From an uncultured Collinsella sp. (lineage in GTDB: Bacteria; Actinomycetota; Coriobacteriia; Coriobacteriales; Coriobacteriaceae), in assembly GCA_900556285.1 (NCBI GenBank), contig USOF01000014.1, forward strand, positions 1-11,964: a DNA stretch of 11,964 nt, written 5' to 3'. The notes beneath the pieces are model-generated. The model worked only from the letters and a program-made list of their open reading frames with translations. It had not been told where the DNA came from and ran no database searches. The position numbers and the translations under genes were made by a program. Shown here in pieces: positions 6,044-11,964 of the stretch (position 1 is its first letter; each line of letters begins with the position of its first letter).

Positions 6044-7310
6044 CTTAGAGGTCCTCGCGCCAGAAGGGCATGCTCATGCAGCGCGGGCCGCCGCGGCCGC
6101 GGGAGAGCTCGGCGGAGGGCACGACGAGAAGGTCCAGGCCCTCCTTGTACAGCACGTCGTTGGTGACGGTGTTGCGGGCGTAGACGCAGATCTTGCCGGG
6201 CTCGACGCACAGGGTGTTGGAGCCGTCGTTCCACTGCTCGCGGGAGGCCGCGATCGGGTCGCCGCCGCCGCAGGGGATCAGCTTGACCTGGTCGACGCCG
6301 GTGGCGTCCTCCAGGACGTGCTCGAGGGTGTCCTCGATCAGGCGGATGTTCACGTCGCCCGGGTTCTTGCCGGCGGTCAGCTCGTAGACGCGCAGGGTGC
6401 CCATGATGGCGGGGTGGATCGTGAACTTATCGACGTCGATCTGGGTGAAGACCGTGTCGAGGTGCATGAAGGCGCGCGAGACCGGGATGTCGAAGGCCAG
6501 GATGCGCTCGACCTTGGAGTCGGAGTTCCAGAAGATGTTCTGGGCCATGACGTCGATAGCGGCGGCCTGGGTGCGCTGGGAGATGCCGACGGCGAGGGTC
6601 TTCTCGTTGATGTTCAGCACGTCGCCGCCCTCGGTGTGGAACTGGCAGTCGCGGCGGAAGTACAGCGAGACGTCCTTGTAGTCGGGGTGGTACTTGAAGA
6701 CGTACTTGCCGTACAGGGTCTCGCGGTTGCGGGTGACCGAGTACATGCGGTTGAGGTTGACGCCCTCGCCGACGACCGCGAACGGGTCGCGGGTGAAGTA
6801 GAGGTTGGGCATCGGGTCGATGATCAGGTCGGACTCGGACTCGGAGTTGACCAGGGAGTCGAGGGTCGTGGACGCCGTGAGGGGCATGTCGATCTCGGCC
6901 TTGGTCATGCCGGCCATGGTCTTCTTGACGAACTCGAGGTTGTCCTCGATGGAGTCCAGCTTCTCGCGGACGATCTGCGGCATGTGCTGGCCGCGGATGC
7001 CGGCCTCGGCGATGTACTGGTCGGTGAACTCGGCGCGGGCGCCGGGGACCTGGTCGAACACCTCGGCGACGAGGTTCTCGAGGTAGAGGACCTCCACGCC
7101 CTGGTCCCTCAGGATCTGGGCGAAGGTGTCGTGCTCCTGCTGTGCGACCTCCAGGAACGGGACGTCGTCGAACAGGAGTCGCTCGAGCTCGTCGGGCGGC
7201 AGGTTGAGGAGCTCGTCGCCGGGACGGTGCAGGCAGACCTTCCTGAGCTTGCCGATCTCGGAAGGCACGTGCAGACCTTTCGTCATGGCCTCCTACCTTT
7301 CTTTCGGGCC
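6044..7310. repeat. Identical long repeat, copy 2 (arcA ORF plus RBS)
   Basis: This is the second member of the direct repeat with 2956-4222. Its right edge falls inside the proximal leader hairpin, where copy 1 continues CC and copy 2 continues TT. Its left edge is one base past the arcA stop codon. Confidence 0.9.
6045..7286 (-). CDS. arcA: Arginine deiminase, copy 2 (identical to copy 1)
   Basis: This 413-residue protein is identical residue for residue to copy 1, with the same catalytic set (D167, E219, H275, D277, C403) and the same Shine-Dalgarno sequence. The context differs. It is followed by a 14-bp hairpin and the ArcT-like aminotransferase rather than arcB, and its promoter region, though homologous to that of copy 1, has diverged. 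It is transcribed away from ppk1. Identical coding DNA between diverged flanks suggests recent gene conversion or very strong homogenisation. Two imperfect copies collapsed to one consensus during assembly would look the same. Two functional copies would raise ArcA dosage or allow expression under two regimes. Confidence 0.95.
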   Translation of the reverse strand: MTKGLHVPSEIGKLRKVCLHRPGDELLNLPPDELERLLFDDVPFLEVAQQEHDTFAQILRDQGVEVLYLENLVAEVFDQVPGARAEFTDQYIAEAGIRGQHMPQIVREKLDSIEDNLEFVKKTMAGMTKAEIDMPLTASTTLDSLVNSESESDLIIDPMPNLYFTRDPFAVVGEGVNLNRMYSVTRNRETLYGKYVFKYHPDYKDVSLYFRRDCQFHTEGGDVLNINEKTLAVGISQRTQAAAIDVMAQNIFWNSDSKVERILAFDIPVSRAFMHLDTVFTQIDVDKFTIHPAIMGTLRVYELTAGKNPGDVNIRLIEDTLEHVLEDATGVDQVKLIPCGGGDPIAASREQWNDGSNTLCVEPGKICVYARNTVTNDVLYKEGLDLLVVPSAELSRGRGGPRCMSMPFWREDL

Positions 7311-7352
7311 TTACAGGCCGAATGTATCAGCGCCCCTCCGTATGGGACGCTG
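7303..7352 (-). promoter_or_regulatory. Structured 5' leader of arcA2 (two hairpins)
   Basis: The distal stem CAGCGTCCC / GGGGCGCTG (minus strand; 7352-7344 with 7336-7328) has the 7-nt loop ATACGGA and 9 pairs including one G-U. The proximal stem is TTCGG-CCT, loop GTA, AGG-(C)-CCGAA (7322-7303). Compared with arcA1, the outermost distal pair changes from U-A to C-G, a compensatory change, and the ACGGA of the loop is kept. Confidence 0.5.
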
Positions 7353-7361
7353 CTTGCTGAC

Positions 7362-7434
7362 AGCTCTAGTTATATCCAAAAACCACCCGCAATTCCACCT
7401 CGCCCCCGAACGGTCAGCAAAGTGCGATGAACGG
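7362..7434 (-). promoter_or_regulatory. arcA2 promoter with twin CCGTTC boxes
   Basis: The candidate -10 is TATAAC (7374-7369) and the -35 is GTGGAA (7398-7393), with an 18-bp spacer as in arcA1. CCGTTC boxes lie at 7413-7408 and 7434-7429, again 21 bp apart and 9 bp before the -35. Sequence between the boxes is not conserved with arcA1, which makes the boxes stand out. Confidence 0.55.
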
Positions 7435-7461
7435 TATATCGCATATGATTCCCCCATGATG

Positions 7462-7479
7462 CACTTCAGTTCTCTAAAG
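7462..7479. promoter_or_regulatory. CACTT-N8-TAAAG element upstream of arcA2
   Basis: This is the counterpart of the inverted repeat at 4372-4393. The core CACTT (7462-7466), 8-bp spacer and TAAAG (7475-7479) are kept, while the outer bases of the palindrome are not. Distance to the -35 is 63 bp here and 62 bp at arcA1. Confidence 0.4.
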
Positions 7480-7714
7480 CAGGTTTTCAAAGGTAAACGT
7501 CTTTTTTCTAAGGAATTAAGCCAGATTGCACAAATATTTTCATGTTTAGGAATTGCATAGCCAAAACGGTTTTCTGCATATATATGTCGTTTGTCCACGA
7601 TTCGATTTGGATTCGATTATATTCAGCTCGCAATCATTCTTATTCATACATCCTCACCAGTTGAGTATGGATATAGATTGTTTTCAAAACGAGTCGGGCA
7701 GTTAGTCGCATGCC
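7480..7714. other. AT-rich gene-free stretch between arcA2 and ppk1
   Basis: I see no convincing gene here. Short open frames on both strands lack Shine-Dalgarno sequences and protein-like composition. The stretch probably holds upstream control sequence for the divergent arcA2 and ppk1 promoters. I found no strong inverted repeat beyond short AT-rich ones. Confidence 0.4.
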
Positions 7715-7743
7715 TTGACAGCGTAAGAAGTAGGTTAAGATAC
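7715..7743 (+). promoter_or_regulatory. Candidate ppk1 promoter
   Basis: TTGACA (7715-7720) is a perfect -35 hexamer. The best -10 candidate is TAAGAT (7736-7741) at a short 15-bp spacing, so the -10 assignment is uncertain. A TACCGTTCGC (7741-7750) resembling the arcA box follows, as a single copy. The resulting leader would be about 95 nt. Confidence 0.35.
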
Positions 7744-7811
7744 CGTTCGCACAATACGTCCGTGCCACAAGTCGACTAAATTGAGACAATAGTGAATAGT
7801 GTTAGGCAACC

Positions 7812-7826
7812 GTCCCCTGCGGGGAC
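7812..7826 (+). other. Small hairpin just upstream of ppk1 start
   Basis: GTCCCC (7812-7817) pairs perfectly with GGGGAC (7821-7826) around a 3-nt loop. The 3' edge lies 17 bases before the preferred ppk1 start. It could tie up the GGGGA purine run and so affect translation start. No U-run follows. Confidence 0.4.
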
Positions 7827-7843
7827 TGAACGGACAGATGCAT

Positions 7844-10387
7844 ATGCCGAGCAAAATCGAAAAAAAGCAAGCCGCCGCAAAGCTGCGCAAACCGCCGCGC
7901 GACTTCTCGTACACGCAGAACCGAGAGCTCAGCTGGCTGCGCTTTGACAACCGTGTGCTTGACGAAGCCTTCGACGAGACCGTTCCGCTGTTCGAGCGCC
8001 TCAAGTTCGTGTCGATTTTCGAGTCTAACCTCGACGAGTTTCTCATGGTGCGCGTGGGCGGCCTGTCCGATCTGGCAGAGCTCAAAAAACAGCCTGTCGA
8101 CAACAAGAGCAATATGACCGCCTCCGAACAGGTCGATGCTGTCATGGCCGAAATGCCCGGGCTCCTTACCCGATGGGAGTCCATCTTTAAGAGCATCGAG
8201 GGCAAGCTCGACACCCTGGGCGTTCACCGCGCCCGCATCGATTCGCTTACGCCCGAGGAGCGCACCTTTGTAACCCGCTACTTCCAGGCCTACGTGTCGC
8301 CGGTCATCTCGCCGTTGGTCATTGACCCGCGCCATCCCTTCCCCAACCTGCGCAACGGTGCACTCTATCTGGCTTGCGGCCTGGACGGCGTCACCGACGA
8401 GGAGAGCCTGCTGGGCCTTATCGAGATCCCCGCCTCGATGAACCGCGTGGTCGAGATCCCCTCGCCCACCGGCACCTACTCCTACATTCTGCTCGAGGAC
8501 GTCATCCTCGCCTGTCTGGACAGCTGCTTTGGCTCCTATAAGCCACTCGACCGCGCGCTCATCCGCGTCACCCGCAACGCCGACATCGATCCGGACGGCG
8601 AGGGCGTCGAGGAGGAAGAGGACTACCGCCAGCACATGAAGCGCATCCTCAAGAAGCGCCTGCGCCTGCAGCCGGTAGTGCTCGCCGTCTCGGGTTCGCT
8701 CGAGAAGCAAACGCTCAAGACTATCCGCAAGGCACTCGAGCTTTCGCGCCGCTCGGTCTTTACCTGCGATATCCCGCTCGACCTAGGCTACGTCTTTGGC
8801 ATTGAGGGCAAGATTCCCGAGCACCTGCGCAACGAGCTGCTCTTCACGCCGTTTAAGCCACAGCCCAACCCCACCATCGACATGACCCGCTCCATCCGTG
8901 AGCAGGTGCTGCAGCACGACAAACTGCTCTTTTACCCTTACGAGGCCATGAACCCGTTCTTGGACCTAGTGCACGAGGCCGCCTACGACCCCAAGTGCAT
9001 CTCGCTGCGCATCACGCTCTACCGCGTGGCCAAGCAGAGCCGCCTGTGCGAGTCTTTGATCGACGCCGCCGAAAACGGCAAGGAGGTCACGGTGCTCATG
9101 GAGCTCCGCGCCCGCTTTGACGAGCAGAACAACATCGAGTGGGCCGAGCGTCTGGAAGAGGCCGGCTGCACCGTCATCTACGGCTCCGAGGGCTTTAAGT
9201 GCCACTCCAAGATCTGCCAGCTCACCTATCGCGAGGGCATGGCGCTTACGCGCCTAACGCTTTTGGGCACAGGCAACTTTAACGAGAAGACGGCCAAGCT
9301 CTACAGCGACTTTATGCTCATGACCGCCCATCCCGGCATCGGCGAGGACGCCAACCTGTTCTTCCGCAACCTGTCGCTGGGCAACCTGCGCGGCGATTAC
9401 CGCTTCCTAGGCGTGGCGCCCGTAGGCCTCAAGCCGCTCATCATGCGCGGCCTGGATCGCGAAATTCAGCGCGCCCTCGCTGGCGAGCCCGCCCGCGTGT
9501 TCTTTAAACTCAACTCGCTCACCGACCGCGAGGTCATCGACAAGATTGCCGAGGCATCGTGCGCTGGAGTCCGCGTGGACATGATTATCCGCGGCATCTC
9601 GTGCCTCAAACCGGGTGTTCCGGGCAAGACCGAGAACGTGCATGTCCGCTCTATCGTCGGGCGCTTTTTGGAGCATGCCCGCGTTTACGCCTTTGGCGTT
9701 GACTCGGACATGATCTACCTGAGCTCTGCCGACATGATGACGCGCAACACCGAGCACCGCGTGGAGATCGCCTTCCCCGTGCTCGACCCCACCTGCCGCG
9801 CCCTGGTGCACGAGTACATGGGCATGCAGCTGCGAGATAACGTGAAGGCCCGCAGCCTGACGAGCGACGGCACCTGGGTTCCCGTGGAGCGCAAAGAAGG
9901 CGAGAGGCCCTTCAACTCGCAGGAGGCCCTGCTGGAGCGCGCCTATCGCAACGCCGAGGCCGCCGCGCAGCAGCGTGCACAGGAGAAGGAACGTGTGGCC
10001 GAGGAGGCTATTCAGAGCGAGCTTGAGCACGAAGAAGCAGTCGAGTCTGTTGCCGAGCCGGAGGCTGTCGTCGCTCCCCCGGTGGCAGAACCCGAGCCTG
10101 CCGAGGAGCCAGAGGCCGCACCCGAACCCGCTCCCGAGCCCGAGACGCAGCCGGCGGCGCCCGTGGTCCAGAAGGTCCAGGCGACCGTCATTGATCCCGA
10201 GCCTGCACCTGAGCCTCAGCCCGAGCCGCAGGTCGTCGCCAAGCCCTCGTCCGAGACGAGCACCCGTCGCGAGAAGCCCGCTGGCAAGACCAAGGCCATC
10301 GAGCGTCATCGCCCCGGTCGCGTGCGCATGGGTCTGGGCCTGATTGGCTTAGGCCTAAAGACGCTCATTACCGGCAAGACCAAATAG
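7844..10387 (+). CDS. ppk1: Polyphosphate kinase 1 with Pro/Glu-rich C-terminal tail
   Basis: This enzyme reversibly makes inorganic polyphosphate from ATP. The 847-residue protein has a PPK1 core of about 690 residues. An N-terminal domain (about 20-125) carries N62 in SNLDEF, which corresponds to the ATP-contacting Asn45 of E. coli. A head domain (about 126-335) and two phospholipase-D-like domains follow. The phosphorylated histidine (E. coli H435) is H454 in CHSK, and the E. coli H592 counterpart is H611 in LEHARVY. The E. coli H454 counterpart is L473, in LLGTGNFN where HIGTGNFN is usual. Residues 692-847 are an added tail: a charged helical stretch, a segment of PEP/APEPEP-like repeats (about 735-800), then a basic end with glycine-spaced hydrophobics (828-847). 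The start is uncertain. The ATG at 7844 has GGAC 8 nt upstream; an ATG at 7838 and a GTG at 7799 are also in frame. It is divergent from arcA2. Confidence 0.93.
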   Translation: MPSKIEKKQAAAKLRKPPRDFSYTQNRELSWLRFDNRVLDEAFDETVPLFERLKFVSIFESNLDEFLMVRVGGLSDLAELKKQPVDNKSNMTASEQVDAVMAEMPGLLTRWESIFKSIEGKLDTLGVHRARIDSLTPEERTFVTRYFQAYVSPVISPLVIDPRHPFPNLRNGALYLACGLDGVTDEESLLGLIEIPASMNRVVEIPSPTGTYSYILLEDVILACLDSCFGSYKPLDRALIRVTRNADIDPDGEGVEEEEDYRQHMKRILKKRLRLQPVVLAVSGSLEKQTLKTIRKALELSRRSVFTCDIPLDLGYVFGIEGKIPEHLRNELLFTPFKPQPNPTIDMTRSIREQVLQHDKLLFYPYEAMNPFLDLVHEAAYDPKCISLRITLYRVAKQSRLCESLIDAAENGKEVTVLMELRARFDEQNNIEWAERLEEAGCTVIYGSEGFKCHSKICQLTYREGMALTRLTLLGTGNFNEKTAKLYSDFMLMTAHPGIGEDANLFFRNLSLGNLRGDYRFLGVAPVGLKPLIMRGLDREIQRALAGEPARVFFKLNSLTDREVIDKIAEASCAGVRVDMIIRGISCLKPGVPGKTENVHVRSIVGRFLEHARVYAFGVDSDMIYLSSADMMTRNTEHRVEIAFPVLDPTCRALVHEYMGMQLRDNVKARSLTSDGTWVPVERKEGERPFNSQEALLERAYRNAEAAAQQRAQEKERVAEEAIQSELEHEEAVESVAEPEAVVAPPVAEPEPAEEPEAAPEPAPEPETQPAAPVVQKVQATVIDPEPAPEPQPEPQVVAKPSSETSTRREKPAGKTKAIERHRPGRVRMGLGLIGLGLKTLITGKTK

Positions 10388-10397
10388 ACGTTTGTAG

Positions 10398-10442
10398 AAG
10401 CGCCCCGCATTTGAGGAAAGCCTCGGATGCGGGGCGCTTTTC
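10398..10442 (+). terminator. Intrinsic terminator after ppk1
   Basis: A 13-bp perfect outer stem (10398-10410 with 10427-10439) and an inner 4-bp GAGG/CCTC are separated by a 2x2 internal loop, with an AAAG terminal loop. The outer stem runs into TTTT (10438-10441) on the plus strand. It starts 10 nt past the ppk1 stop codon. Confidence 0.9.
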
Positions 10443-10444
10443 CC

Positions 10445-10453
10445 TGCTACCAT
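10445..10453 (+). promoter_or_regulatory. Possible extended -10 promoter for the methyltransferase gene
   Basis: TGCTACCAT fits an extended -10 (TGn plus TACCAT), directly after the ppk1 terminator and 35 bp before the chosen start codon. There is no clear -35, because that position falls in the terminator stem. This is a weak call. Confidence 0.3.
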
Positions 10454-10487
10454 GGTGCGGACAACAACGCGAATGACAGGCAGGAAT

Positions 10488-11801
10488 ATGAAGCTCACCA
10501 TAGAATCGATGACGTACGGCGCCGACGGGCTGGCGCACGCCGACAACGGCAAGGCCGTTTTTGTGCAGGGCGCCGTGGCGGGTGACACCGTCGAGGCCGA
10601 GATCGTGCAGGACGGCAAGTCGTTTATGCGCGCCCGCACCACCGAGATTCTGGAGCCGAGCCCCGACCGCATCCAGCCTCCCTGCCCCTTCGTGGGTGTT
10701 TGTGGCGGCTGCTCGTGGGGCAATCTCTCGCGCACCGCGCAGCTTACCGCCAAGGAGCAAAACCTGCGCTCCACGCTCGAGCGCATCGGCAAGTTCAGCC
10801 CCGATCAGGTCGATGAGCTGGTGCAACCTATCCGTCATACCAAGGACGACTGGGGCTACCGTAATAAAATCGAGCTCGAGCCGACCGTTGTCAACGGTCG
10901 CGTTCGCCTTGGCATGCACGGCGTCGATCCCAGCAAGATCGTGACTGTTGATTCGTGCCCGCTGTTCGACAAACGCTTCCCTAAGGCACTCAAATCTGTC
11001 GTCGGCGCACTCAACTATCTGAGCGGCAGCCACGACTTGGGCCTTGAGCGCGTGGGCATTCGTGCATCGCGCCGCACCAAGGCGCTCGAGGTCGCGCTTT
11101 GGACGCCCACAGGCTCCTTCCCGCGCTCACAGGTCTCGCGCGTTCTGGCAGACGCCGCACATCCCACGAGCGTAGTGCGTGTAATGAGCAAGGGCGAAAA
11201 GAAAGCCCGCCGTGTCTCCAAAGTCGAGATGCTCGCCGGCGAGGGCTCGTGGACCGAGAATATCGCCGAAGGCCAGATGCGCTTATCTGCCCCGTCGTTT
11301 TTCCAGGTCAACACCAAGGGTGCCGAGATTTTGATCGAGCTCGTCATGGACGCCCTCGACCCGCAGGAAGACGAGCTGGCCGTGGACCTATACTGCGGTG
11401 CCGGCACCTTTACCCTGCCGCTCGCCCGCCGCTGCGAATACGTAGCCGCCGTTGAATCCTATGGCCCGGCCGTTCGCGACCTACGGCGCAACCTCGAGAT
11501 CGCCCGTTTGGACAACGTCGACGTAATAGGCGGCGACGCCGTTCGCGAGTTTCCGGACGAGGAAGCCGACCTCTTGGTGGTCGACCCTCCGCGCGCGGGC
11601 CTCGCCCCCGAGGCGATCGACCTCATCGCCTCCACGCCCGCCCGCGCCGTGGCATACGTCTCCTGCGACCCCGCGACCCTGGCGCGCGACCTTCGCAGGT
11701 TCTGCGATCAGGGCACCTTCGTCCCCGTATCCGCCACGCCGGTCGACCTCTTCCCCCAGACCTTCCATTGCGAGACGGTGGTCCATCTGGTCCGGCGGTA
11801 A
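10488..11801 (+). CDS. rlmD: TrmA/RlmD-type 23S rRNA (uracil-5-)-methyltransferase
   Basis: This is a SAM-dependent enzyme that forms 5-methyluridine in 23S rRNA (U1939 for RlmD; some Gram-positive relatives, RlmCD, also modify U747). The 437-residue protein has an N-terminal TRAM RNA-binding domain (about 1-55). Four cysteines fit a [4Fe-4S] site: C66, C72, C75 (C-X5-C-X2-C) and C157 in DSCPLF. The catalytic part shows SFFQVN (270-275), the SAM loop DLYCGAGT (300-307), DPPRAG (366-371), the nucleophile C393 in SCDPATLARDL, and the C-terminal base E429 in HCET. The start at 10488 is chosen because the protein then begins directly at the TRAM domain and has GACAGG/CAGGA purine runs just upstream; an ATG at 10452 has no Shine-Dalgarno sequence. 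It is separated from ppk1 by a terminator, so it is probably transcribed alone. The exact target uridine cannot be read from the sequence. Confidence 0.9.
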   Translation: MKLTIESMTYGADGLAHADNGKAVFVQGAVAGDTVEAEIVQDGKSFMRARTTEILEPSPDRIQPPCPFVGVCGGCSWGNLSRTAQLTAKEQNLRSTLERIGKFSPDQVDELVQPIRHTKDDWGYRNKIELEPTVVNGRVRLGMHGVDPSKIVTVDSCPLFDKRFPKALKSVVGALNYLSGSHDLGLERVGIRASRRTKALEVALWTPTGSFPRSQVSRVLADAAHPTSVVRVMSKGEKKARRVSKVEMLAGEGSWTENIAEGQMRLSAPSFFQVNTKGAEILIELVMDALDPQEDELAVDLYCGAGTFTLPLARRCEYVAAVESYGPAVRDLRRNLEIARLDNVDVIGGDAVREFPDEEADLLVVDPPRAGLAPEAIDLIASTPARAVAYVSCDPATLARDLRRFCDQGTFVPVSATPVDLFPQTFHCETVVHLVRR

Positions 11802-11918
11802 CGGCCCTCGCGGCGAAACTTGGATAAATCGCCGGCTGCAAATGCGTTTGCTTGCGATATTCGGGGTATAAGCGCGAAGACAGATTATTCCCCTTGCGCA
11901 TCGCCCAACCGAAAGGAC
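11802..11918 (+). promoter_or_regulatory. Right-end intergenic stretch with possible promoter and RBS
   Basis: No U-tailed terminator is visible after the methyltransferase, only a 6-bp stem CGGCGA/TCGCCG (11811-11834). TATAAG (11867-11872) is a possible -10 without a clear -35. GCAAA-TGCG-TTTGC (11838-11851) is a small inverted repeat. GAAAGGA (11911-11917) looks like a Shine-Dalgarno sequence one base before the adapter, so a plus-strand gene may have begun immediately beyond. Confidence 0.35.
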
Positions 11919-11964
11919 CTGTCTCTTATACACATCTGACGCTGCCGACGATCTTACGCGTGTA
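11919..11964. other. Nextera i5-side library adapter (not genomic)
   Basis: Bases 11919-11937 are the Tn5 mosaic end (CTGTCTCTTATACACATCT). Bases 11938-11951 are the read-1 arm. Bases 11952-11959 (TCTTACGC) are an i5 index, the reverse complement of GCGTAAGA, which I recall as S517/N517. GTGTA begins the P5 arm. The minus-strand frame that begins here is artificial. Confidence 0.98.

Noticed and set aside
2956..7310. arcA repeat as a composite transposon or insertion sequence
   Set aside because: The repeat is exactly an arcA ORF plus RBS. There is no transposase, terminal inverted repeat or target duplication.
7311..7598. 95-codon minus-strand open frame upstream of arcA2
   Set aside because: It lies across the arcA2 promoter and leader, has no Shine-Dalgarno sequence and no recognisable features. 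The homologous arcA1 region has no equivalent frame.
7591..7779. 62-codon plus-strand open frame before ppk1
   Set aside because: It is AT-rich intergenic DNA with no Shine-Dalgarno sequence, and it overlaps the candidate ppk1 promoter.
11481..11933. Minus-strand 150-codon open frame at the right end
   Set aside because: It starts inside adapter (giving MYKRQ) and runs antisense to the methyltransferase gene.

Overview
The window is a contig of about 11.9 kb of bacterial DNA (bases 50-11918). Illumina Nextera library adapter is still attached at both ends, complete with readable i7 and i5 index sequences. The DNA is GC-rich in genes and AT-rich between them. Genes are preceded by purine-rich Shine-Dalgarno sequences and often followed by intrinsic terminators. 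Gene content and style suggest a gut actinobacterium of the Coriobacteriia, most likely Collinsella or a close relative. That placement is inference from protein flavour and composition, not from a search.

Layout. Bases 50-7286 hold five genes on the minus strand, all consistent with arginine catabolism by the arginine deiminase (ADI) route. In transcription order they are arcA copy 2 (7286-6045), a PLP-dependent ArcT-like aminotransferase (5895-4771), arcA copy 1 (4198-2957), arcB, the catabolic ornithine carbamoyltransferase (2851-1856), and a YfcC/DcuC-family carrier (1708-230) that is the probable arginine/ornithine exchanger. Hairpins or terminators divide this into three modules: arcA2-aminotransferase, arcA1-arcB, and the carrier. 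ArcA turns arginine into citrulline and ammonia, and ArcB turns citrulline into ornithine and carbamoyl phosphate. The carrier would import arginine in exchange for ornithine. Carbamate kinase (arcC), which would make the ATP, is not in the window.

From 7844 rightward two unrelated genes lie on the plus strand. The first is ppk1, a polyphosphate kinase with an unusual Pro/Glu/Ala-rich C-terminal tail. The second, beyond a strong terminator, is an RlmD-type 23S rRNA (uracil-5-)-methyltransferase with an Fe-S cysteine cluster. A promoter-like and RBS-like stretch at the right end suggests that another gene started just past the cut.

The most informative structure is the pair of arcA genes. About 1267 bp, covering the ORF plus 24 bases upstream, look identical in both copies, while the flanks have clearly diverged. 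Comparing the diverged upstream regions acts as a footprint. Both keep twin CCGTTC boxes exactly 21 bp apart before a weak -35, an upstream CACTT-N8-TAAAG element, and two leader hairpins, one with a compensatory base-pair change. This points to coordinated control of two modules and to gene conversion (or assembly collapse) of the coding region. I saw no CRISPR array, transposase, phage gene, tRNA or rRNA.
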